A DNA stretch of 64,000 bases. It comes from Siphonodentalium dalli (Eukaryota > Mollusca > Scaphopoda > Gadilida > Siphonodentaliidae). The DNA is taken from the NCBI GenBank assembly GCA_032622095.1, contig CP136069.1, positions 204,088,690 to 204,152,689 of the forward strand. Reading direction: 5' to 3'. Positions 22,901 to 29,347 of this stretch are shown here, one piece after another. The stretch's first letter is position 1; the number at the start of each line of letters is the position of its first letter. Below the pieces are notes generated by a model. It worked only from the letters and a program-made list of their open reading frames with translations, ran no database searches and was not told the origin of the DNA. Made by a program: the position numbers and the translations under genes.

Positions 22901-25870
22901 CATGTAACGCGATATGGCAATCACACACGCACCAAGTGGGTGACATATTTATTTTCACCAACCCGCCCAGATGCACAAAATCGAGGCTTAATTAATCAAA
23001 GAAACCGACCCGAACTATACAAAGTGGGTTGGCCAATAATACAGAAATTTAACGCCATGTACCCGTATATATCACGCACATGGTCCCCTCACAGCAAGGC
23101 AATATTTCATATCCAGGAAGTTATCACCTGGCGGCCAACACGCTTTATTATCGCCTCAATCAACAATTCGGGAGACGCGAATAACTTGGCCTCTTCAAAT
23201 TTCAGGCGAATTGCATGCATTCATTTAAATGCTAAATCAAATCAAGAAACATGAAGCATTTCCAGTCATACAAGTTTAAATGCCAAGTTCATAATTGTCA
23301 GACCGTTTTGCATCATTAGCACTCAGATAATAGCATGTGTCACGACGGACACACATACTAATTAAATTATTCACGCCCCATCTTCGGAATAATTATCACA
23401 GACACCGAATAAACAATTACGTCATAATGAATCGTGTTAATCACCACAACGGTAATCATACACATAATCACGCGTAGTTACCACCCTGTGTTCAATCCAA
23501 TGCAATAGCGACGATTCATAGCTAAAATTATCGCTGGTCCGGCCGGGTAGAATGTAGACCATTAAATTGATCCCGTACAGAGGTGCAGTCAGAGTCTGAT
23601 CAACTTTGATTCCACATAGATCAAATGAACAAGTATAGAGGCCAGGAAACGCATCTCAACACATACGCGTAACTACTCTTCATATAAACATATCATGATT
23701 CATTATACTCCCAAAGATAGCTTTACCGGTTCAACTTATCCAAATAATCACAATTATATACCGCTTGTAAAATATCTTAATCTCAAGTGTCAAAATCGCC
23801 CCACGCTACATCGACAAATACAATTGTCATATGGCGGGGTATGACAATAACATAGGCTGAAATGATGGCCTACATTAAGGGACAAGCGCATATATCTCAG
23901 TATATAACTTTAATTGTGATGTAGCAATGCCAAGCATCAATGATGACCGAATCAATCGATATTTTAACCGTACGCGCGCGATGTAAAACTTCAAACCCAA
24001 GTACCCAGTTAATATCGTACTCCAGTATAAATCATACGACATTATGTGGAAACAGATTTATTTCTATCTCAACCACAAATAAATATCACATGAATGCAAA
24101 TGGCAGCCCATGTTTGAAGCAATCGCACAAATCCCAATATTTTTATACACAAAGCACGACTACCAACAGAGCCTACACCCCTCCCTCAATTATTAAACCA
24201 AATGAGTCCCACCCGAATCATTTCAATGATGTAACAGTTCTCCCGATTTTTTTGTATTATCATGATAATTTTAATCATTATTATCCAACCCCATTTCCAA
24301 GTCATTACAACCGAATGCCTCCAAAAATACAAGCTTTGCAAACGCACATTTTATCGCAATAATGAAACAGTTTGTCCACAAGCCAGGAGCCGGAAGTGGA
24401 CATTAGCGCTCGCCAATCGAGCACATCCATGAACTCTTGAACGAAGTATCGTTCACCCACTGATTGTTCAACATAATTATTATTGCATTACATGTATTCT
24501 AATGTCATTTATATTGATACCCTTTATATTATCACACTTATGTTACCTCATCATGCCAACCCTCTTCATAATGCATATGGCTTCAACGTGTACATAGATA
24601 TATATATTCAATTTATACAATTTTTGCTGATGACCACACATCGTAACTTATATGCATACCGAAGTATCCAACCCTTAGATTTTAACACCAGTAGTCAAAA
24701 TCTGAAAATAAGGGGGACCTTATGTAGAGTAATGATCCCCGATACATACTAAACATAGCTATCTTAACCGATGGGGGAGACTGGAATATAATCAAACTAT
24801 AAGTGACCCCAACCAAATTGCCAAGGTCATACTCGGAGAGGCCGCGACCTATGAGTTATGCAATAGTAGCCACAAAGGAAAGAAGTTCTTATGTAACAAT
24901 TCCCAGTTCACCCATGGGTCAGTACAGACAAAGAGATGCACTAATGACGGCTACCAGTCATTAGCGATATATAAACCAGACATTAATCTACTCTTCAATT
25001 AGTTTCGGACTTCAGACTAATTGGCAGGCATCAACATCAGGTCGCTAATTAATAAGCGACGCTTTCGGTCGTTCTATGACATCTATGATTGATTCACCAT
25101 TATGTATCTTTTACCATCACAAGCTGTTGACTTACATTGATATTAGATGTGAATAAATGATATACAAGAACTGACTTCATTCTTCCACAACAATAATTTT
25201 CTATCACCCATTATTTGATATTAATAGAAAGGTTCCATTCTATGCATGTTTGTATAGTGTATATGCGCTTACCTTTAATATCTTTGTAGATACCTCCTCT
25301 TGCAGGAGAACCGCCTTCGAGGAGGCGTTAACATGTTCTCCATATATAATAGAGGGGAATAAAAATAAATTTATATTGCGCACTGACTGAGTAATGAGCG
25401 TGCAATGTCTTTACCGTTAATTGACCATTTCTCTGAAAATGGCCAAAGCACTAATGGCTGTCCCATGTGCAACAACAGAATAAACTGAATATTAAATATG
25501 CTAGATAGAAATTAGAATGTAAATAACAAATTAAAATGTATATATACCTTGGACTACGTTCCACAAGATTATGATCATTTTCATCATCTGCTTCACCGTC
25601 AACATCTAGGGAGTTGGATCGGCTCACTGGTTTTAATGTCTTTCGCCATGCATGTGGTCCTTGTAACTCAAAATTGGCAATATGAGTATCAGTATCACTA
25701 TCAACTGTGGTTTCATTATATTCATCAATTTCATCAGACAGATGGGTCAGGGAAACATTTTGTTCTGATTCCTCATCTACTTGTACAGTGACTGACAATT
25801 GTTCGTCTTGCTCTTGAATATCATCGCCCAATGGAAGAGATATCTCAGTGCAACCTGCCATATTTAGCAT
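4779..25870 (-). CDS. MAP3K1: MAP3K1 (MEKK1) mitogen-activated protein kinase kinase kinase 1, N-terminal half, continues off window
   Basis: Join (minus): 25548-25870, [link unresolved], 16417-16458, 15799-15939, 12126-12320, 11468-11584, 10238-10404, 9331-9449, 6925-7003, 4779-4926. MAP3K1 is a cytoplasmic Ser/Thr kinase activating the JNK and ERK pathways, and a ubiquitin ligase through its N-terminal zinc fingers. Evidence: the block [19 protein letters not shown], a SWIM finger [11 protein letters not shown], the segment KNFEVETLF, and a RING-type finger with [22 protein letters not shown] and CPLCRAKW are, from memory, nearly the vertebrate MAP3K1 order and sequence. Phases join from 16458 to 4779 without a break. 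The kinase domain lies left of position 1. ZSWIM2 has a similar SWIM-RING order, but the residues match MAP3K1 better. Five of its splice boundaries carry tandem arrays. Confidence 0.9.
5019..5411. mobile_element. TTAA-type hairpin MITE (TATATATGCGAG core), copy a
   Basis: About 390 bp. Begins ATTACCCAACAGAAGGGCCC and ends GTTGGGTAAAGGGTTAA, so the termini are inverted copies of TTAACCCTTTACCCAACA. Inside are two long hairpins (5051-5112 and 5193-5260), each pairing GCCAATGCATTCTCTTATAT with its complement. TTAA target sites and a terminal CCC suggest a piggyBac-type non-autonomous element (inference). Three further full copies exist in the window. Confidence 0.85.
5412..5921. repeat. Inverted-repeat segment between two TTAA MITEs
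   Basis: The arms ~5454-5525 and ~5797-5872 are reverse complements: GAAGACCCCCTGTCCGGAAA against TTTCCGGACAGGAGTCTTC. Flanking sequence carries the same MITE on both sides in the same orientation. No ORF of interest; it is probably another foldback transposon. Confidence 0.6.
5922..6314. mobile_element. TTAA-type hairpin MITE, copy b
   Basis: Starts TTAACCCTTTACCCAACAG and ends GGGTAAAGGGTTAA with TTAA at both ends. Nearly identical to the copy at 5019-5411, including the two internal hairpins and the A/T-rich spacer. Close identity suggests recent activity or local duplication. Confidence 0.88.
6366..6645. mobile_element. GAATGAGGTCCCC-family MITE, degenerate
   Basis: Two GCAGAATGA(G/T)GTCCCC blocks (6369 and 6598) enclose the family middle section: CTCATCTGCTATGG, CACCCATTGGGCACC, then GATAATAAAGATACTTTCC. 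The right hairpins are decayed. A fragment resembling the end of a TTAA MITE (AAGAGAATGCACAGG ... CCCGTCATCAAAGG) follows at 6650-6715. Confidence 0.7.
6925..7003 (-). CDS. MAP3K1: MAP3K1 exon: second half of the RING finger
   Basis: 79 bp, acceptor TTGCAG|GG and donor AAAG|GTATCC. The first two bases complete Trp (T+GG). It encodes [20 protein letters not shown] and a short tail, supplying the last CPLC zinc-ligand pair. Vertebrate MAP3K1 has W-x-EECRR...CPLCRSKW here (from memory). It ends in phase 2, matching the next exon. Confidence 0.88.
7004..9330 (-). other. MAP3K1 intron, repeats only
   Basis: No exon seen. It contains a GTTCGTTCGTTTGTCC-type dispersed repeat near 7540-7700, an ACCCCTACCC/GGGTAGGTAGGTAGGG segment with a poly-T run at 7830-7885, and otherwise plain AT-rich sequence. 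Short ORFs here have no recognisable motif. Confidence 0.6.
9331..9449 (-). CDS. MAP3K1: MAP3K1 exon: first half of the RING/PHD-like finger
   Basis: 119 bp, acceptor CAACAG|C and donor GTTT|GTAAGT. One base completes Gly (GG+C), then 39 codons: [39 protein letters not shown]. It carries CPIC, a C...C pair and HHHC, the first zinc ligands of the finger that gives MAP3K1 E3 ligase activity in vertebrates. It ends in phase 1, completed to Trp by the next exon. Confidence 0.92.
9767..9990. mobile_element. TTAA-type MITE with CTATACTAAATA termini
   Basis: Left end TTTACCCCCTTCTATACTAAATA and right end TATTTAGCATAGAAAGGGTTAA. The interior has a hairpin: AGGAAATGTTTAGATAA...GTTCAACAAA against TTTGTTGAAC...GAACATTTCCT. 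Related copies lie at 29.99, 33.38, 48.93 and 60.2 kb. About 224 bp, non-coding. Confidence 0.75.
10001..10305 (-). repeat. Splice-donor tandem array after the KKADKDS exon (3 copies, ~112-116 bp)
   Basis: The 3' ~65 bp of the exon (encoding [18 protein letters not shown]) with its 5' splice site and a TATAGTAT-rich intron stretch is present three times; anchors CTTCACTGCTC lie at 10014, 10130 and 10242. The copy at 10242 is continuous with the full exon. The two intronic copies keep the exon part almost unchanged but carry altered donors (GGTGGGTTAGC, GGTGTGTTAGC). Confidence 0.85.
10238..10404 (-). CDS. MAP3K1: MAP3K1 exon between SWIM and RING
   Basis: 167 bp, acceptor TTTTTCAG|GTAGAAAC and donor GCTGG|GTTAGT. 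Phase 0 in, phase 2 out. It encodes [20 protein letters not shown], then an acidic/Ser-rich linker ([20 protein letters not shown]...SSAPSSEAG). Vertebrate MAP3K1 has VESLFQKYHSRRSSRIK at this place (from memory). Both ends of this exon are tandemly duplicated into the flanking introns. Confidence 0.87.
10381..10586 (-). repeat. Splice-acceptor/microexon tandem array (63 bp, 3 full copies plus partial)
   Basis: Units at 10381-10443, 10444-10506 and 10507-10569, and a fragment to ~10586. Read on the minus strand, each unit is a 3' splice site (GTATTTTTCAG), 27 coding bases (VETHFSIYQ or VETLFSIYQ), then CAG|GTGATTG, which looks like a 5' splice site. The period is a multiple of three, so a 27-nt microexon, or a retained 63-nt unit, keeps frame. 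Confidence 0.88.
10587..11467 (-). other. MAP3K1 intron, nothing recognised
   Basis: AT-rich with poly-T stretches; no exon, hairpin or repeat beyond single-base runs recognised. Confidence 0.5.
11468..11584 (-). CDS. MAP3K1: MAP3K1 exon: SWIM zinc finger
   Basis: 117 bp (39 codons), acceptor TTTTTTAG|ACATGTAG and donor TTTGAG|GTTTGT, phase 0 at both ends. It encodes [20 protein letters not shown], then [22 protein letters not shown]...CVH is the CxC-x5-CxH signature of a SWIM finger, which in MAP3K1 family proteins mediates substrate/protein contacts. It joins IGAQ| of the previous exon exactly as in vertebrates (IGPQ|NCSC, from memory). Confidence 0.93.
11534..11960 (-). repeat. Splice-acceptor tandem array before the SWIM exon (70-71 bp, 6 copies)
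   Basis: ACATGT anchors lie at 11579, 11650, 11721, 11791, 11861 and 11931. Each unit has, on the minus strand, a T-rich 3' splice site ending TAG|ACATG followed by ~45 bases of the SWIM exon (zinc ligands CxC...CxH often still readable). The copy at 11579 leads into the full exon; the other five lie upstream in the intron. Copies differ at several sites, so the array is older than the 75-bp one. Confidence 0.9.
12126..12320 (-). CDS. MAP3K1: MAP3K1 exon: conserved segment before the SWIM finger
   Basis: 195 bp (65 codons), acceptor TTTTTCCAG|TTCAGG and donor GCACAG|GTTGGT, phase 0 at both ends. It encodes [20 protein letters not shown], a [10 protein letters not shown] helix, then [19 protein letters not shown] and [14 protein letters not shown]. 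The last 36 residues are, from memory, nearly identical to vertebrate MAP3K1. This is the strongest single exon for the gene identification. Confidence 0.95.
12321..13633 (-). other. MAP3K1 intron, nothing recognised
   Basis: No exon found. GC-richer words such as CCCGCAGGGGG and AAACCGCTGCGAGCAAG recur loosely near 12670, 13090 and 13500, perhaps a decayed MITE. No ORF with a recognisable motif. Confidence 0.5.
13634..15868 (-). repeat. Splice-donor minisatellite, 75 bp x ~30 copies
   Basis: Thirty units of 75 bp (one of 74) starting at ~13636 and ending with the functional exon copy at ~15810. On the minus strand each unit is the last ~40 bases of the MAP3K1 exon (GTTCATTTAGAAGGTCTAAA...TCTAACTCA), the donor GTAAGTTTTAACACC, and the next unit. 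Variation is almost confined to the three bases before GTGACC on the plus strand (CCT, CCC, ACC, ACT) and a G/A next to them, so the array is young or strongly homogenised. No protein or CRISPR role is visible; units are contiguous, without spacers. Confidence 0.95.
15799..15939 (-). CDS. MAP3K1: MAP3K1 exon: Ser-rich linker (source of the 75-bp donor array)
   Basis: 141 bp (47 codons), acceptor TTTATTTCAG|GTTGGG and donor AACTCA|GTAAGT, phase 0 at both ends. It encodes [37 protein letters not shown] and [10 protein letters not shown]. It is basic and Ser/Pro-rich, like the linker of vertebrate MAP3K1. I chose the donor from the perfect GTAAGT and the phase match to the next exon. The 29 downstream copies of this donor raise the question which one is used. 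Confidence 0.8.
15935..16047 (-). repeat. Splice-acceptor tandem array (41 bp, 3 copies)
   Basis: ACCTGAAAT anchors lie at 15938, 15979 and 16020. On the minus strand each copy reads ATTTCAG| followed by G(T/A)(T/C)GGGAGTTT-like exon start and an ATAATAA stretch. The copy at 15938 is the functional acceptor; the other two lie upstream. So this exon has arrays at both of its ends. Confidence 0.8.
16417..16458 (-). CDS. MAP3K1: MAP3K1 small exon (14 codons)
   Basis: 42 bp between TTTTCAG|ATTGG and AGTCAT|GTGAGT, phase 0 at both ends. It encodes [14 protein letters not shown]. Short and Ser-rich; supported by both splice signals and by phase with the next exon, not by similarity. Confidence 0.55.
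16530..16785. mobile_element. GAATGAGGTC-family MITE joined to the end of a TTAA hairpin MITE
   Basis: 16533-16627 is the hairpin GCAGAATGAGGTCAACAGAGG...CCTTTGGGGACCTCATTCTGC. It continues with the family middle (CTCATCTACTATGGGAGACC), then switches at ~16680 to the TATATATGCGAG hairpin and the ACTCCCGTCATGAAATAGTTAA end. Chimeric or nested insertion. Confidence 0.7.
16840..18560. mobile_element. Uncharacterised ~1.7-kb repeat element with CCCGTC/GACGGG ends
   Basis: Left end AGGGGGTTGCCCGTCACAAAATGACGGG; right end a CA microsatellite followed by GACGACGGGTTTTATATATATAG. Inside, a ~300-320-bp unit (ATGAACA.TTTATTTCAATAA.ACTGTATTT...CCCCACC...CACGTATATGCATGCACATAT) is repeated about three times (16950, 17190, 17500), with GCTTCGCGCACATTATATGA between. 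No transposase is visible. I cannot name the superfamily. Confidence 0.45.
18687..18721 (-). CDS. Possible small MAP3K1 exon (weak)
   Basis: Acceptor ATTGCAG|G completes the split codon left by the N-terminal exon (AG+G = Arg), then [11 protein letters not shown] and a possible donor GGGA|GTAAAA. The exit phase (1) does not match the 16458 exon, so either a further exon is missing or this is chance. Confidence 0.25.
19043..19966. mobile_element. Pogo/Tigger-like non-autonomous element
   Basis: Left end TACAGTAAAACCTCTCCAAA; right end TTTGGCGAGGTTTTACTCTA, its inverse. Sub-terminal TTCGGATCAGCCC and repeats of TTCGG...AGAGAG fit a TA-inserted element of the pogo/Tigger group (CAGTAAAACCTC termini; from memory). 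About 920 bp, no transposase ORF. A fragment of the same end lies at ~47944. Confidence 0.65.
20109..20250 (+). repeat. Possible degenerate tRNA-derived SINE head
   Basis: GATAACTCATTTGGTTAGAC resembles an A box, and GGGGATTCAAATCTGAC, 70 bases on, resembles a B box. No clean cloverleaf. Low confidence. Confidence 0.3.
20682..21148 (+). repeat. 5' LTR
   Basis: 467 bp, TG...CA ends. Same length as the 3' LTR; visible differences include TCGAACTATA versus TCAAACTATA and TGGGTTATG versus TGAGTTATG. Confidence 0.93.
21222..21497 (+). repeat. Leader tandem repeat of the LTR element (~44 bp x 6)
   Basis: GCAGCCAAAACAAAG anchors at about 21259, 21304, 21348, 21392, 21435 and 21479, each with ACTTTATAAATTGCTA. 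It lies in the untranslated leader between the 5' LTR and the Gag-like ORF, where a packaging signal would be expected. Confidence 0.85.
21775..22257 (+). CDS. Gag-like protein of the LTR element
   Basis: 160 codons from ATG to TAA. The N-terminal half is Gln/Asn-rich and unstructured. The segment [20 protein letters not shown], then [20 protein letters not shown], resembles the F.G....F..W...IE capsid block of retrotransposon Gag proteins. It ends short of a complete capsid, and no zinc knuckle is seen. A second ORF overlaps its end. Function (particle formation) is inferred from family resemblance only. Confidence 0.6.
   Translation: MEPPPPESVEYSNQDSLFNRTFNMERECNLHAASNPNMQDINVPNPSFQIPSAQDTQNTLISQLTREIGQFNMTMRETSAATHSQAIVSAIIGMNAVVTSFDGKPSEFSNWMHEIEKYSSTLGAEDETIIKIAAQTSRSSVSEFVQRYINDIRVTTRNGT
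22247..22549 (+). CDS. Second ORF of the LTR element, repeat-containing
   Basis: 100 codons; its ATG overlaps the end of the Gag-like ORF by 11 bases in a different frame. It contains three imperfect copies of [14 protein letters not shown] ([27 protein letters not shown]). It is hydrophilic, and I do not recognise it. It may be the frameshifted Gag tail or an accessory ORF. Confidence 0.4.
   Translation: MAHKLIASKREHEKQSFSSTEPYNPYEMLTQNDEARMYNASSSTEPYNPYDMSTQQLVQQNKRKSKSSCDTYNMSTEYYDPFDITTQTDKNSTDEQIMSI
22550..24722 (+). other. Internal region of the LTR element without pol
   Basis: Low-complexity A/C-rich sequence. ORFs at 22859-23254, 23940-24362 and 24483-24752 lack RT, RNase H, protease or integrase motifs on reading. 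They could be decayed or never coding. Confidence 0.5.
24723..25189 (+). repeat. 3' LTR
   Basis: 467 bp, pairs with 20682-21148; preceded by the purine tract and followed by the ACAA target duplication. Confidence 0.93.
25548..25870 (-). CDS. MAP3K1: Putative first coding exon of MAP3K1
   Basis: 323 bp from ATG (an in-frame ATG also lies at 25861) to CCAAG|GTATATA, exit phase 2. It encodes 107 residues: [20 protein letters not shown], acidic Ser/Thr stretches, then [20 protein letters not shown]. The last piece loosely resembles the basic RKVRSVELDQLP segment in the N-terminus of vertebrate MAP3K1 (from memory). Its orientation and position, immediately upstream of the other exons, fit. The splice link to 16458 is unresolved: phases need at least one more exon. 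It could instead be a separate small gene. Confidence 0.5.
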
Positions 25871-26780
25871 CAATATTTAACTTGACCTGGCCTTCAACAA
25901 ATAAACAGCCAACACCACAGCAAAACATTTGTTTTCAAATTAAAAAAAAATCAATTTTTACACAAAAATATTGACAAACACAGCTGTCAAAGGCGATATC
26001 GCTACTTGTAAACTGTATTTCTGTGCACCTCGATGAACATTTGTTGCATTTCCATACGCAGGCTTCTACTAGTGCGATCTCTTGAAGACACTGACATTTT
26101 TTTTCCAAATGAAGAAGTCAACGCGCTTATGTTTTTGAAAGAATTTACCTTCTTTGGAAAATCCCATTCTCTTCGCGCGAGCCTCGTTTCCATACATTTT
26201 ATATTTAGAAATTAATCGTCACTCAAGCTTCCCAAGGTTAAGGGTCAAAGTTCATTGTACTCGGTAAATTACTTTCGTCGATAAATTAGTACACATGCAC
26301 ATCGGTTATCGCAGTTGCCCTTTTTATTTTATAAAGAATTTTTTGAACCTTGAAGTTTCAAATTTCATAAAGCGTGCGTATTCGGACATAACCTAATAAT
26401 AGTAAACGAAGACAGAATATTACAATTTAATATGATTGGCCTTCTCTATGAATTGTTTAAAACCTTTGTATATTTATGTAAACAATATTTTTATTTGCAA
26501 TCATCATGACGCATTTCCTTTTTTCGTTGTATACTGTACGTTCTACTGCCACTGTACAGTGTGCATGCCAGACCGGACAAAATGTGCCCCATTACTTAAT
26601 CTTGATGCCAAAATCGGAAAAAAAATGTGTGTCATAACATCGCATGTTTTGCATTTTCGCTGCGCGCCAAAACCACAGTTGTTGGAAGATTTGATCAAAA
26701 ACCGCTGATAAATACACAATACACATACCATTACTTTAATAATAATATAGACAAGTATGGAAAGCTCCTATGTGGGATTG

Positions 26781-26859
26781 ACGAGTCGCCATCCGAGATC
26801 GTAACGTCATAACTAATCCGTGCTTCTAATTATAGCCTGTGACTCGGATGGCGACTCGT
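26781..26859. repeat. Hairpin with perfect 17-bp arms around a GTAACGTCAT loop
   Basis: ACGAGTCGCCATCCGAG (26781-26797) and its exact complement (26843-26859) with a 45-bp loop containing GTAACGTCATAA, close to a CRE half-site. Single copy in this window. Possibly a MITE remnant, possibly regulatory. Confidence 0.8.
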
Positions 26860-28723
26860 GAGATTTTCAATTTTTGTGTTGTTGGAAATATACATTAATA
26901 AATGTTGCAAGAAATGCCAAATCATTTCGGATTTGCAGTGTTACTTTCAAGACATGTATATAGATGATTGAATGCAAGAAATATTTTTACAATTGATACA
27001 TTTTTTATGCTGAAATAGGACTTGAAACTCGTTGTGGTATCGGGAGTCCAGTTGACTCTGAATCCATGCAGTAAATTCGCCAGTTTCCATACTTGTCTAT
27101 ATATTATTAGTATTGATGTAAATTCATGTAATGGTGTGTGTATTTATCATTGGATTTTGATAATAATTTCAAACAACTGTGGCCAAAACTTGCAAAATGT
27201 TGCATGTTTTGGCTTGCGATGAAAAACAGACAAAATATATATTGGGACGTTATTGTAATTCGGTCCTACTAAAACAACTACACTCAACAATAATGCTAAT
27301 AACTAAAAAAATAAGTCATCAAAGTTGGAAATAACACCACATACACATAGAATGGACCCACACGCACCCACAAACCAAATTTCACCCTTCTATTCCGCTT
27401 TTTGGACCTATGTTCGTTCATGTTCGTTTGTGTTCGTTGTTTAGTAGGACCCTTATAATTGCACATTTTGGAGCTTTTGGCATATGCGAAAAGTTGCGAG
27501 AATTTTAATGTTTTGGCATGCGGCAAAATGTGTGACATTATGGCATAAAATTTGTTGTGCCAAAACATGCAACATTATCGCATGTTTTGACACGCGCTGA
27601 GAGCAACATTAGGAGCAAAAAATGTGCAAAATTATGGCACAACTTATGGCGCTTCTGTCCCTTTTGGCATGCAACATTTGTTGCTTTATGCATGCGTTCC
27701 GAAGCGTCATTAGGAAGTGACCCTAATAGTATTCCATTATCTGTATTTCAATGACACAAAAAAATAAAAACCACTCGGAATCTTAAGTTTATCAAACAAC
27801 TTTTAAATACATAAAGTCATAATGTTCCAAGAGGAAACATCCCAGATTCGCTTATTGCGATTATTAGGCATTTTTATACACATAACTGCATAGTGTATAC
27901 CTGGCCGTCAGTTCATGCCCTTCATGGCACAAGTGAAATGAGATTCAGAGTCTGAACTTGAGTTTTATCGTTCCACGATTGCAAGAGTGCCCTTAAAACT
28001 ACCAGCCAGTAACACACGTGTGTGGTTTTGTGTTTATTACACATCCGACCGACATCTCTTAACTCAGTAACGCATCGTTTCTGATGTTCTTTGAGGAATT
28101 ATTCCATGCTGTTCCCTGATCGTTTGTGTTAATGTATGCAAAATCAGCTCAAAAAGCCATGTAAATCATGCAATCCCGAGCTGGGAACTTGGCCTACTGT
28201 GAAATGCATTAAGGAACAGGTAATATGATTATGTCAGTACATGTATCAATAACCCATGATGAGTAGTACATCTTTAAAGCCAATAAATGTATGTTTTGTG
28301 GGAGCTAGTGCATACATATATCAGAATGGAGGAAATACATTATAAAAATGTATTTGTGCCCCTCTCCAGCCCCATCCCTGATCTGACAATGCCACTTTGG
28401 AACCTTTGAACCACATATGGATAATTATATTCCTCATTTTACAGTCATGCCTGTCTGTATACAAAAATATTTGTGGTACCCTCCCTCCATCGTTACGCTC
28501 GATCTCTTAACTCCAATGAAATTACTTTGACAGCATTACTATAAATTACATGTACCCCATTATATATTTCTTATACGACGGGGAAGCCTTTGTATTTATA
28601 GGTTTGGGGAAAATTGACGGTAAAAATGTTTTATTTATTTTGGCGACTCTCCGCGTACTTACTCCAGTCATAAATTCATTTTCATTATAATTACCATGTT
28701 GTTTGCATCGTTCATAGAGTAAA

Positions 28724-28885
28724 TACAGTAATGCCCTAAGTAATATGGCTTGTTGCCATTCATCGGAAAGCTCTCGGGGAGAGCTTTCCGATGAATGGCA
28801 ACAAGCCATATTTCCGACAAAATCCTCAAAAATTATCCATAATTCTGCTGTGGTTATGGAGTCGATTAATTAGGGCATTACTGTA
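28724..28885. mobile_element. Palindromic CAGTAATGCCCTAA MITE, left arm shortened
   Basis: TACAGTAATGCCCTAA...TTAGGGCATTACTGTA with inner arms GGCTTGTTGCCATTCATCGG. TA-flanked, so Tc1/mariner-like (inference). The left arm lacks ~55 bp that are present in the copies at 32.9 and 42.1 kb. Confidence 0.8.
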
Positions 28886-28948
28886 TATTTGCACTCATCT
28901 ATTGCTCAAGTTCATTCATTTGTAAGTTGTTGCATATATTCTGTTGAG

Positions 28949-28957
28949 TATAAAAGG
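28949..28957 (+). promoter_or_regulatory. TATA-like box upstream of the SerRS-like gene
   Basis: TATAAAAGG, 88 bases before the chosen ATG. A start site ~30 bases on would give a short 5' UTR. Sequence match only. Confidence 0.35.
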
Positions 28958-29044
28958 AGATGGTCACATAAATGGCCGGAGTTAGTGTACAGTCCCATTT
29001 TAACCATTATTATTCAATTTCAGATACGAGTAGTACTGTGTACA

Positions 29045-29347
29045 ATGTTACAGACAAGAACTTTGGCCACCATACTGCGTGGCATAAACAGCGGCTCGCG
29101 CTATGAAAACTATGTTCTCCATGTGTGTCATCAATGTATGAAACGACTGAGAACGCAGCAGCATCTCACTACTAGAGCTTACTGCACCCAGGACATACCG
29201 TCTGCACTGTATGTCAATGAGAGTTTACCAAATAGTACACCGATAGTCAGAGTGGACCTCAGCCTCGGGAAACTACTCTCAAATGCTGACAGCGTGCGCC
29301 AGAATTTCGAAGATAGGAATATGGAATGTGTCGACCTGGACACACTG
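29045..29347 (+). CDS. SLIMP: SerRS-like exon 1 (aa 1-101)
   Basis: ATG chosen because it opens a typical matrix-targeting stretch, MLQTRTLATILRGINSGSRY ... KRLRTQQHLTTRAYCTQ. The ORF is open 52 codons further up, but that part is unlike a presequence. It ends VDLDTL|GTTTGA, phase 0; the donor is weak. The SerRS N-terminal start (VRVDLSLGKLLSNADSVRQN) is in this exon. Confidence 0.82.

Larger units (their letters stand above)
20682..25189 (+). mobile_element. Young non-autonomous LTR retrotransposon (Gag-like ORF only)
   Basis: 4508 bp. Two 467-bp LTRs (20682-21148, 24723-25189), both TGTAGAGTAATG...CTTCCACA. I see only about two differences between them. The flanking duplication is ACAA (20678-20681 and 25190-25193), fitting the 4-bp duplications of Ty3/gypsy-type elements. 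A purine tract AAAATAAGGGGGA lies just before the 3' LTR. No obvious tRNA primer site follows the 5' LTR. Internal sequence has a Gag-like ORF and an overlapping second ORF, but no reverse transcriptase, RNase H or integrase motif. It is therefore dependent on enzymes made elsewhere. It sits in the first large MAP3K1 intron. Confidence 0.92.
25871..29044. promoter_or_regulatory. Divergent intergenic region between MAP3K1 and the SerRS-like gene
   Basis: 3.2 kb with no recognised coding exon. It holds the hairpin at 26781-26859, a scatter of GCATGTTTTG-type words (26640-27670), one CAGTAATGCCC MITE (28724-28885) and a TATA-like box at 28949. A minus-strand ATG ORF at 26193 ends in a donor-like AAG|GTAAAT and could be a non-conserved leader exon. 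Confidence 0.45.

Noticed and set aside
22859-24752. Three ORFs (131, 140 and 89 codons) inside the LTR element
   Set aside because: No retroelement domain or other motif recognisable, and compositional bias explains open frames; not called as genes.
26002-26193. Minus-strand ORF METRLARREWDFPKK with AAG|GTAAAT
   Set aside because: It looks like a possible leader exon, but no acceptor in phase with the next exon's ATG frame is seen and there is no similarity; kept only as a remark.
28546-28809. Minus-strand ORF of 87 codons (MACCHSSESSPRELSDEWQQ)
   Set aside because: It is generated by the palindromic MITE at 28724-28885.
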